From an uncultured Clostridia bacterium (lineage in GTDB: Bacteria; Bacillota_A; Clostridia; TANB77; CAG-508): a stretch of DNA of 20,435 nt. Where the stretch lies: contig CANQLO010000032.1 in the NCBI GenBank assembly GCA_947624715.1, positions 1-20,435 of the forward strand, written 5' to 3'. Both the position numbers and the translations under genes were made by a program. The notes under the pieces were generated by a model. The model did not search any database and was not told the DNA's origin. It saw only the letters and a program-made list of their open reading frames with translations. Positions 15,030 to 20,435 of the stretch are shown in pieces (within the stretch, counting starts at the first letter, position 1; every line of letters starts with the position of its first letter).

Positions 15030-15069
15030 ATAAATACTTTAATATTAAAAAGAAAGGAATTGTTGTGAA

Positions 15070-16068
15070 ATGGAAAAAATAATTCCAAAAAAATTAAAAA
15101 AAGGTGATGAAATTAGAGTTATTGCTCCATCGAGAAGTATGTCTATCTTAAAAGAAAATACGGTTAATCTAGCAAAATCCAGATTGGAAGAAATGGGATT
15201 TAAGGTTACATTTGGAAAAAACACATTAAAGTGTTCAAATGATGATTTTAAATGTGCAACTATAGATGAACGAATAGAAGATTTACATGAAGCTTTTAAT
15301 GATAAATGTGTTAAAGCGATACTAACTGCTATTGGAGGATATAATGTAAATCAAATACTAGATTATATTGATTATGAATTAATTAAAAGGAATCCTAAAA
15401 TTATTTGCGGATTTTCTGACAATACAGCTTTAATTAACGCTATATATACTAAAACAGGATTAATGACTTTTTCTGGACCACAATTTTTTAGCTTTGGTAT
15501 GAAATATGGTTTAGAATATACAGTTGATTATTTTAAGAAAATTTTTATTGAGAAAAAGGACATTGAAATAAAATCTTCAGAACAGTGGAGTAACGATAAA
15601 TGGATGAAAAATCAAGAAGAAAGAGAATTTATAAGTAACAAAGGTATGGAAGTAATACAATATGGAGAAGCAGAAGGAAAAATTATAGGAGGAAATCTTT
15701 GTACATTAAACTTGCTACAAGGTACAGAGTATATGCCTGATTTAGATAATTCAATTTTGTTCATAGAAGATGATGGAGAAACAGGAAAAGCATTCATGAA
15801 AGAATTTGATAGAAATCTTCAATCTCTATTACATTCTGCTAAAGGAAAGAAAATAAGAGGCTTAGTAATAGGAAGAAGTGAAAAAATCTCAGAGATGGAT
15901 AGAAATAAATGGAAAGAAATTATAGAAACAAAAAGAAAATTGAAAGATATTCCAATTATAATTAATGCAGATATAGGTCATACTACACCGATATTTACAT
16001 TCCCAATAGGAGGGAATGTTCATATAATTGCTAATGATAAAAAGATTAGTATAAGTATAATAAAATAA
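15070..16068 (+). CDS. S66-family serine peptidase (LD-carboxypeptidase / MccF-like)
   Basis: Family S66 includes LD-carboxypeptidases that trim murein tetrapeptides and MccF-type enzymes that inactivate microcin C-like nucleotide-peptide antibiotics. The 332-residue protein shows the family layout: KKGDEIRVIAPS at the start, AILTAIGGYNVNQILDYID, the nucleophile in CGFSDNTA (Ser116), GPQFFSFG, then a C-terminal domain with GGNLCTLNLLQGTEYMPD, the Glu in LFIEDDGE and the His in DIGHTTP. The GGYNVNQILDYID and LFIEDDGE wording is closer to MccF-like members, so a self-protection role is possible, but the substrate cannot be fixed from sequence. AGAAAGGAA precedes the start. A small membrane protein follows 30 bases later. 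Confidence 0.88.
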   Translation: MEKIIPKKLKKGDEIRVIAPSRSMSILKENTVNLAKSRLEEMGFKVTFGKNTLKCSNDDFKCATIDERIEDLHEAFNDKCVKAILTAIGGYNVNQILDYIDYELIKRNPKIICGFSDNTALINAIYTKTGLMTFSGPQFFSFGMKYGLEYTVDYFKKIFIEKKDIEIKSSEQWSNDKWMKNQEEREFISNKGMEVIQYGEAEGKIIGGNLCTLNLLQGTEYMPDLDNSILFIEDDGETGKAFMKEFDRNLQSLLHSAKGKKIRGLVIGRSEKISEMDRNKWKEIIETKRKLKDIPIIINADIGHTTPIFTFPIGGNVHIIANDKKISISIIK

Positions 16069-16098
16069 GAGAAATAGATTCATAAGAATCGAAAGGTT

Positions 16099-16578
16099 AT
16101 GAAAGAAATGTTAAAAAAGAGTTCAACATTATTTTATGCTATGTCATTAGCTGCAAGTTGGGCATGGGGTACATCACTAGTAGTAGGAATGGAAACGATG
16201 CAAACGAAAGGAGTAATACCATTTATAATATGGGCAATAGCAAATTCATTAGCAATACCATTATTTGGATTTATAGCATATAGAATTCCAAATTTAGAAA
16301 AGGTAGTAAATTCAAAAATAGTTATGATTTTTACAACAATAGTAAGTGTTTTTTGCTTATGGATTCAATTGAATGCAATATATCAGTATTTATGCAATTT
16401 ATCATTTATGACGGAGATAACATCTAAAATTCTATCAATTACAATTATGGCTTTAATGACAATAGCATTATACAAAAATGGATTATTGAAAAGCATTTTT
16501 ATAGATAATCCTTTATGGTCTTTATGTTATGTCTTACTTTTTGCCTTAGTGATTTGTGGGTATATAATTTCATTATAA
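16099..16578 (+). CDS. Small polytopic membrane protein, possibly a truncated transporter
   Basis: The 159-residue protein has about five hydrophobic helices. Its beginning (FYAMSLAASWAWGTSLVVGMETMQTKG, then AIPLFGFIAYRIPNLEKVV) recalls the first helices of sodium/solute symporter-like proteins, which are far longer, so this may be a shortened relative. No continuation is seen in other frames after the stop. GAAAGG at 16091-16096 is only two bases from the ATG at 16099 but better placed for the ATG at 16108, which is therefore an equally good start. It is probably co-transcribed with the S66 peptidase. Confidence 0.6.
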   Translation: MKEMLKKSSTLFYAMSLAASWAWGTSLVVGMETMQTKGVIPFIIWAIANSLAIPLFGFIAYRIPNLEKVVNSKIVMIFTTIVSVFCLWIQLNAIYQYLCNLSFMTEITSKILSITIMALMTIALYKNGLLKSIFIDNPLWSLCYVLLFALVICGYIISL

Positions 16579-16658
16579 TCTACTCCTTTGTTTTTTTTCT
16601 TATTATAACACATGCCACAACATACCACAAGAGCATTTTTAAAATTTGACAAAAAAAT

Positions 16659-16683
16659 AAAGTATTTGCAATACTTTTGTAAA
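16659..16683 (+). terminator. Weak hairpin between the 16099 gene and the his leader
   Basis: AAAGTATT (16659-16666) and AATACTTT (16670-16677) form a perfect stem with a 3-nt loop, followed by TGTAAAATTTTT rather than a direct T-run. It may end the upstream transcript. The rest of 16579-16735 has no recognisable gene. Confidence 0.4.
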
Positions 16684-16735
16684 ATTTTTCTTTAATTAAC
16701 TGTTAAACTTCCGTGTAGTCTCCTTAACTATTAAA

Positions 16736-16763
16736 ATATAGTAAAAAAAATATAGTAAAAAAA
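16736..16763. repeat. Two tandem 14-bp units rich in A
   Basis: ATATAGTAAAAAAA is repeated head to tail just upstream of the his promoter -35. Such A-rich DNA can act as an UP element; it may equally be a slippage product. Confidence 0.5.
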
Positions 16764-16775
16764 ATAAATTGATAC

Positions 16776-16804
16776 TTGACAAGAAAAAAAAAATAATGTA
16801 TTAT
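16776..16804 (+). promoter_or_regulatory. Promoter of the hisZG operon
   Basis: Consensus TTGACA (16776-16781), a 17-bp spacer and TATTAT (16799-16804). Transcription would start near 16811, so the leader peptide's GAAAGG ribosome site lies within the first ten bases of the RNA. Confidence 0.7.
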
Positions 16805-16828
16805 AATAAAAAATGAAAGGTATTAAAA

Positions 16829-16885
16829 ATGAACAAGAAAAATATTTTAAATAAAGTGCATCATCATTTTTATACTTGTGTCTAA
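16829..16885 (+). CDS. His leader peptide with three consecutive His codons
   Basis: A short frame encodes MNKKNILNKVHHHFYTCV and stops at 16883-16885. GAAAGG at 16815-16820 is eight bases upstream, and the frame lies between a strong promoter and hisZ. The His run (CAT CAT CAT, 16859-16867) is just what a ribosome would read to sense charged tRNA-His. The first arm of the following RNA structures begins six bases after the last His codon and ends at the stop codon. It is too short to be a functional protein; its translation is presumably the signal. Confidence 0.85.
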   Translation: MNKKNILNKVHHHFYTCV

Positions 16886-16985
16886 AACAAAATGGGCACA
16901 AGTCAATTTGATGTGCCTATATAATAATAATATTAAAATATGTAGGTAAATAATATAAATCAATATATTGTTTACCTTTTTTTTT
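16874..16985 (+). promoter_or_regulatory. Transcription attenuator of hisZG with mutually exclusive hairpins
   Basis: Five segments can pair in alternative ways. A (16874-16883) with B (16894-16903) makes ten pairs. B (16892-16900) with C (16912-16920) makes nine. C (16916-16923) with D (16939-16946) makes eight. D (16944-16956) with E (16965-16977) forms a terminator stem followed by nine T. A:B with C:D excludes the terminator; B:C with D:E allows it. The ribosome position on the His codons would choose between states. A stall on the first His codon may leave A free and favour read-through, while a ribosome at the stop covers A and favours termination, but the exact polarity is inference. 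The hisZ ribosome site follows at once after the T-run. No T-box features (specifier loop, TGGN bulge) are seen. Confidence 0.8.
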
Positions 16986-16996
16986 AGGAGGAAGAA

Positions 16997-17989
16997 ATGG
17001 AACTATATAAATTCGCTATACCAGAAGAAAGCAGTGGTGTAATAATTGATAATGTAAATAAACTAAGAAAATTCGAAGAAAGATTAAGAAAGATATTTTA
17101 TGAAGAAAAATATTTAGAAACATTAATGCCAACCTTTGAATATGTTGAATTATATAAAAGTGTATATAAAAATTTGGATGAAAGTACATTATTTAAATAT
17201 ATTGATAAGGAAGGAAAAGATGTTGCATTAAGATGGGATTTTACAGTACCATTAGCAAGATATTATATTGCTCAAAAAAAAGATAAAATAGCAAGATATT
17301 GTTATTTTGGAAAAGTATATAGAAAAGAAAAAGAACATAAAGGAAAAAGTAGTGAAATATATCAAATAGGTACAGAGTTAATTGGAAAAAAAGCTATTGA
17401 AGGAGATGTTGAATGTATATCTCTATTGAAAAAATCATTACCAATATTTGAGTTAAAAGATTTAAAAATAGAATTAGGATCTGCAAGATTTTATAATAGA
17501 CTATGTCAATTAATTGGGGATGAAACAAAAGAAGAATTTTCTAATTTATTAATTCAAAAAAATATAAGTGGATTAAAAAAATTTAGTGAAAAATATAATT
17601 TGGAAGAAAATTTAAAACATTTTATAACATCATTACCTAGATTAAATGGAAATATAGATGTTTTAAATGAAACAATAAGAAAATTAGAAGATGAGGAATT
17701 ACGAAATAGTTTGATAGAACTAAAAGAATTATATGAAACTATGAATATGAAAGAACAAGATTTATTTGATTTAGCATGTGTACCTAATATGGAATATTAT
17801 ACAGGAATAATATTTAAAGTTTATAGTAAATATGTTGAAGAACCTATAATAAGTGGAGGAAGATATGATAAATTATATGAAAATTTTGGAAAGGATGTTC
17901 CAGCAATAGGTATGGCATATTATATGAATAACATCTTGAAAGCAATTGCGAAAGTAGGTGAGGAAAATGCTGAAAATAGCATTAACTAA
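16997..17989 (+). CDS. hisZ: ATP phosphoribosyltransferase regulatory subunit HisZ
   Basis: HisZ is a catalytically dead relative of histidyl-tRNA synthetase that joins short-form HisG in a hetero-octamer and carries the histidine feedback site for the first step of histidine synthesis. The 330-residue protein keeps the class II synthetase core: [24 protein letters not shown] (motif 2 region), [24 protein letters not shown] and [23 protein letters not shown] (motif 3 region). It lacks the anticodon-binding domain of true HisRS, matching HisZ length. AGGAGG is directly upstream, after the attenuator's T-run. Its end overlaps hisG by 23 bases, so translation is coupled. Confidence 0.94.
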   Translation: MELYKFAIPEESSGVIIDNVNKLRKFEERLRKIFYEEKYLETLMPTFEYVELYKSVYKNLDESTLFKYIDKEGKDVALRWDFTVPLARYYIAQKKDKIARYCYFGKVYRKEKEHKGKSSEIYQIGTELIGKKAIEGDVECISLLKKSLPIFELKDLKIELGSARFYNRLCQLIGDETKEEFSNLLIQKNISGLKKFSEKYNLEENLKHFITSLPRLNGNIDVLNETIRKLEDEELRNSLIELKELYETMNMKEQDLFDLACVPNMEYYTGIIFKVYSKYVEEPIISGGRYDKLYENFGKDVPAIGMAYYMNNILKAIAKVGEENAENSIN

Positions 17990-18614
17990 AGGAAGAATTG
18001 AAAGAAAAATGACAGAAACCTTAAAAAAAATAGGATATAATATTGATCCATTAATAAACAAGGATAGAGAATTACAAATAAATATAGAAGATAAAATGGA
18101 AATAATCTTTGCAAAGTCAAATGATGTTGTTACTTTTGTTGAACATGGAATTGTTGATATAGGAATTGTGGGAAGTGACACTTTACTCGAAAATCCATTT
18201 AAAGATTATTATGAATTATTAGATTTAGAAATAGGTAAATGTTCATTTGCGGTATGTAGTTATCCAAATTTTAAAAATGCTAAATTTAATAGAAGAAAAA
18301 GAATTGCAACAAAATATCCTAATATTGCTAAAAAATATTTTGAAAGTAAAGATGAAGATGTGGAAATTATAAAATTAGAAGGTTCAGTAGAATTAGGTCC
18401 TGTTGTTGGATTAACTGATGCAATTGTTGATATAGTTGAAACTGGAGCAACATTGAAAGCAAATGGATTAGAGGTAATAGATACAATTATTGAAGTAAGT
18501 ACAAGATTAATATGTAATAAAACAAAATTTAAATATAAAAAGGAAGAAATACTAAATCTAATTGATTTGATAGAAAAATATAAAGTTATTCGGATAAAGG
18601 ACTTAAACCATTGA
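17967..18614 (+). CDS. hisG: ATP phosphoribosyltransferase catalytic subunit HisG, short form
   Basis: HisG joins ATP and PRPP to make phosphoribosyl-ATP, the committed step of histidine synthesis. The ATG at 17967 is preferred ([11 protein letters not shown] is the family's usual opening); a GTG nine bases earlier is possible. The 215-residue chain has KGRIERK near the start, [20 protein letters not shown], and the PRPP-binding stretch from [19 protein letters not shown] to [10 protein letters not shown]. The C-terminal ACT-like regulatory domain of long HisG is absent, which is why HisZ is needed. It lies inside the hisZ operon with a 23-base overlap. No other his genes follow in the window. 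Confidence 0.95.
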   Translation: MLKIALTKGRIERKMTETLKKIGYNIDPLINKDRELQINIEDKMEIIFAKSNDVVTFVEHGIVDIGIVGSDTLLENPFKDYYELLDLEIGKCSFAVCSYPNFKNAKFNRRKRIATKYPNIAKKYFESKDEDVEIIKLEGSVELGPVVGLTDAIVDIVETGATLKANGLEVIDTIIEVSTRLICNKTKFKYKKEEILNLIDLIEKYKVIRIKDLNH

Positions 18615-18671
18615 AATAGTTGAATTTTAATACAAAATAATATATAATACTTCATGTAGTAATATATATTT

Positions 18672-18695
18672 TAGGTATAGATATTTTTATACCTA
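18672..18695 (+). terminator. Hairpin between hisG and the epimerase gene
   Basis: TAGGTATA (18672-18679) pairs with TATACCTA (18688-18695) over an 8-nt loop containing five T, but there is no T-run after it. It could be a weak terminator or an mRNA-processing or stability element. If it does not terminate, the next gene is in the hisZG transcript. Confidence 0.35.
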
Positions 18696-18726
18696 CCTCT
18701 ATTAAGAAAGAAAGGAGAAAAACAAC

Positions 18727-19971
18727 ATGAAACCAAAGCATTGTAACAAATCGTTTAGTGTTGAGTATTCAATTTATGTACCAGCAGGAAATGATACTGC
18801 TTTTGTATATGGATTGAATTATACTCAACAGCAAAAGAAACTTATCAACGATGCAATTATGGCAAAACATTCCAATGTTGAGCAAGTTGGATTTATTGAT
18901 CCTACTGGAAATCCAGAGTTGCAGATGGCAGGTGGAGAGTTTTGCGGAAATGCAACAAGAAGTGCTGCAGCGATTTATTTAAATGGTAAGGAAGGAAGTT
19001 TGAAAATGACTGTCAATGTTAAAGATACCATTAATGCTGGTGTTGATAAAAATGGAAAAGCATGGTGTGAAATTCCACTTTATCATGGGACAGATGTTAT
19101 TACTGAAAAAGAACCAGGAATTTTCATTGTTAAAATGAATGGAATGGTTACAGTTGTTATTCAAGAAAATATAGCTAAAAAATACCTTAAAGATAAGGAT
19201 AATTTAAAAGCTATAGGTATGAATTTTATTCATCAATATAATCTTGATTACAGCGAAGCAGTCGGCGTTATGTTCTGTGAACAAGAAAAAGGCTTATTAA
19301 AAATTAATCCAATTGTTTGGGTTAAATCAATTGATACGCTTTTTTATGAAACAGCATGTGGATCTGGGACAACAGCGGTTTGTATGGTTGAGGCTTTTTT
19401 GAATCAGAAAAGTCAGGAAATTGATGTTTTACAACCTTCTGGAATGGTAATAACAGCTAAAATTGTCTATTCAGAAGGAGAAATATCAAAAGCAACAATA
19501 TTAGGCAATGTTGAAACTAATGGGAATAGGTACTCTGTAGAAATCTTATCAAAGGAGGAAAACTACATGGTGAAACGGAGAATTGAAGCAATAACTCCAG
19601 ATAAAATTGAAGACTTTATGAATTTATATAAAGTTTTCAGAAATCCACCTTACTATGAAGCTTGGACGGATCAGATGATTCGAGATGAATACGAGGATTT
19701 GTTGAACGATGGGTATGTATGTGGATACTATCTGGATAATGCATGTGTTGGTCTCATTACATTTAGACCTATGAGAATGAAGGATTTACATCCTGTCCAT
19801 TATGAGCATCCAGAAAAAGTGGCTTATCTTGCGGATATGACAGTTTTGCAAGAGTATAGAGGAAAAGGAATTGGAACATGTTTAATGCAGTATGCACTTG
19901 AAGTTCTTAGGAGAGAAGGCTTTGAAAAAGTTTATATGAAAACTTTAGAAGTCGGTAAATCAATGTCATAG
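18727..19971 (+). CDS. CntK-type (histidine-racemase-like) epimerase fused to a GNAT acetyltransferase, truncated by TAG
   Basis: Residues 1-280 form a cofactor-independent epimerase of the diaminopimelate-epimerase fold with the two catalytic cysteines in GGEFCGNATRS (Cys73) and ETACGSGTTA (Cys211). The text EQVGFI, then GxEFCGNAT with Ser, resembles CntK, the histidine racemase of staphylopine synthesis, more than lysine-pathway DapF, which has GNGxR at the first site. Residues 281-414 are a GNAT domain with the acetyl-CoA loop YRGKGIG. The frame meets TAG at 19969-19971, and 40 more GNAT-like codons (GIAIKLGF and on) follow in frame to a stop at 20092-20094, so the acetyltransferase lost its last strands. 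GC is higher than in hisZG, suggesting transfer. Lying between two His leaders, it plausibly makes D-histidine; this is inference. DapF activity or another amino acid remains possible. Confidence 0.8.
   Translation: MKPKHCNKSFSVEYSIYVPAGNDTAFVYGLNYTQQQKKLINDAIMAKHSNVEQVGFIDPTGNPELQMAGGEFCGNATRSAAAIYLNGKEGSLKMTVNVKDTINAGVDKNGKAWCEIPLYHGTDVITEKEPGIFIVKMNGMVTVVIQENIAKKYLKDKDNLKAIGMNFIHQYNLDYSEAVGVMFCEQEKGLLKINPIVWVKSIDTLFYETACGSGTTAVCMVEAFLNQKSQEIDVLQPSGMVITAKIVYSEGEISKATILGNVETNGNRYSVEILSKEENYMVKRRIEAITPDKIEDFMNLYKVFRNPPYYEAWTDQMIRDEYEDLLNDGYVCGYYLDNACVGLITFRPMRMKDLHPVHYEHPEKVAYLADMTVLQEYRGKGIGTCLMQYALEVLRREGFEKVYMKTLEVGKSMS
19551..19569 (+). promoter_or_regulatory. Internal ribosome-binding site and in-frame ATG at the epimerase/GNAT junction
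   Basis: AAAGGAGG (19551-19558) lies eight bases before an ATG at 19567 that is in the same frame as the upstream domain (codon 281). It is a near-perfect Shine-Dalgarno exactly at the domain border. The GNAT part was probably once a separate gene, or is made both fused and alone. Confidence 0.7.
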
Positions 19972-20094
19972 GGTATTGCAATTAAATTAGGTTTCAAACT
20001 CCTCGAAGGAGTAACTAGTGTTGACAAAATGGAACGAATTATAAAGGAAAAGAACGAGACGGATATTAAAATCTACCTTGACAAGGAACTTTAA
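19972..20094 (+). pseudogene. Detached C-terminal tail of the GNAT domain
   Basis: After the TAG the same frame stays open for 40 codons with normal GNAT ending text (GIAIKLGFKLLEGVTSVDKM) and stops at TAA 20092-20094. Only one codon separates it from the domain, so the loss is recent, or the TAG is a sequence error or occasionally read through. Confidence 0.75.
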
Positions 20095-20116
20095 ATTTGA
20101 ATGTTTTCATCAAAAG

Positions 20117-20141
20117 GGGAGGCAGAATTTTTATGCCTCCC
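20117..20141. terminator. GC-rich hairpin after the epimerase/GNAT gene
   Basis: GGGAGGCA (20117-20124) and TGCCTCCC (20134-20141) form a perfect 8-bp stem. On the plus strand it is followed by an A-rich, not T-rich, stretch. On the minus strand it is followed by CTTTTGATG, a short T-run only. Its efficiency as a terminator is doubtful, so transcription may continue into the second leader. Confidence 0.5.
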
Positions 20142-20181
20142 TAAACAAAAAAATAAGAAAGAAGGTTTGAATATTTTGAAA

Positions 20182-20244
20182 ATGATATTAAATTCTATAA
20201 AAGCTATACATCACCACCATATCAAACCTGTACCTTTACAATAA
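20182..20244 (+). CDS. Second His leader peptide with four consecutive His codons
   Basis: The frame encodes MILNSIKAIHHHHIKPVPLQ and stops at 20242-20244. The His codons are CAT CAC CAC CAT (20209-20220). The ATG has no close ribosome site; a TTG two codons earlier (20176) lies ten bases after AAGG and may be the true start. As in the first leader, the next RNA stem arm begins six bases after the last His codon, here overlapping the final codons. No promoter is clear just upstream, so it may be read from the upstream gene's transcript. Confidence 0.75.
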   Translation: MILNSIKAIHHHHIKPVPLQ

Positions 20245-20327
20245 TTATTGTAAAGGTACAGGATAATGATTGTGCCTATTTAGTTAATTAATAAACTATG
20301 TAGGCAAATACTTACATAGTTTATTTT
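20227..20327 (+). promoter_or_regulatory. Second His attenuator, same five-segment plan
   Basis: A (20227-20242) and B (20247-20262) form a perfect 16-bp stem with a 4-nt loop. GGTACA in B (20255-20260) can instead pair with TGTGCC in C (20271-20276). C (20273-20285) pairs with D (20294-20306) in a 12-pair hairpin with one mismatch. D (20293-20302) pairs perfectly with E (20313-20322), followed by ATTTT. The blocks GTGCCTAT and TATGTAGG(C/T)AAATA are shared with the hisZ leader. The T-run is poor, so termination may be weaker. The regulated gene is not within the window. Confidence 0.7.
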
Positions 20328-20435
20328 GGTGTTAAGAGAGTAAAATAAGAAAAAAATATACAAGACCAACTATTAAATGTCAACATTTTTTTGAAAAATA
20401 TTTAAAAAAATTTTTGAGTTAATTTTTGGTACAAC
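20328..20435. other. Window end after the second attenuator, no gene seen
   Basis: There is no ribosome site or open frame here. AAATG (20375-20379) and CATTT (20384-20388) around TCAA form a small hairpin followed by T's, a possible weak terminator. The leader is therefore either followed by a distant gene or is an orphan. Confidence 0.4.

Noticed and set aside
16579..16996. T-box riboswitch upstream of hisZ
   Set aside because: The expected regulator in this phylum was looked for. The transcript from the 16776 promoter is too short for a T-box stem I with specifier loop, no TGGN antiterminator bulge is seen, and a His-coding frame fills the leader.
1..20435. tRNA or rRNA genes
   Set aside because: No stretch with the conserved tRNA T-arm pattern or rRNA-like GC-rich conserved sequence was noticed on either strand by eye; a dedicated scan was not possible.

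Overview
The window is very AT-rich, with strong Shine-Dalgarno sites, TGn-extended -10 promoters and U-tailed hairpin terminators. It carries Firmicutes-type genes: short-form HisG with HisZ, a split transketolase, a SleB-type hydrolase and a DUF378 protein. This points to a low-GC Clostridia-class Firmicute, plausibly an uncultured gut lineage. The genus cannot be named from the sequence alone.

Bases 1-7150 are an accessory, decaying region. It holds a frameshifted XRE regulator (60-327) and a membrane-anchored LolA-like protein (496-1122). Next comes a visibly GC-richer secreted-protein gene (1382-1840) bracketed by a perfect 17-bp inverted repeat. A pile of broken mobile DNA follows: an IS21-type istA with a nonsense codon, an istB stub, the 3' end of an IS3-family element, and a tyrosine integrase beheaded exactly at that IS end. 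Then come a broken PemK/MazF-like gene (4508-4874), an unrecognised GC-richer gene with its own promoter and terminator (5048-5872), and a reverse-strand SleB-type hydrolase (6014-6916).

Bases 7158-16600 look like ordinary chromosome. A promoter with an upstream 13-bp direct repeat drives a site-2 protease homologue and tsaD. A large polytopic membrane protein, a calcineurin-like phosphoesterase (broken by one base), the two transketolase subunits, galE, a DUF378 protein, an S66 peptidase and a small membrane protein follow, all on the plus strand. An imperfect 42/43-bp tandem repeat and a displaced ribosome-binding site lie between the transketolase halves.

Bases 16700-20435 are the most interesting part: a histidine locus. 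A promoter leads into a leader peptide with three consecutive His codons and a set of mutually exclusive hairpins ending in a terminator, directly before hisZ-hisG. After hisG lies a GC-richer gene that fuses a CntK-type (histidine-racemase-like) epimerase domain to a GNAT acetyltransferase. Its GNAT part has its own in-frame ribosome-binding site and a premature TAG. A second leader peptide with four His codons and the same five-segment RNA layout follows. The two leaders share sequence blocks and the same 6-nt gap between His codons and first stem arm, which argues for a duplicated, translation-sensing histidine attenuator. This resembles the enterobacterial his/trp leader principle rather than the T-box expected in Firmicutes. 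The link between histidine supply and the racemase-like enzyme is inference from position and motifs.

Several genes are broken by a single base or codon (XRE, PemK-like, IS3 orfB, phosphoesterase, istA, GNAT tail). Some may be real decay, and isolated ones such as 11054 could be sequence errors.
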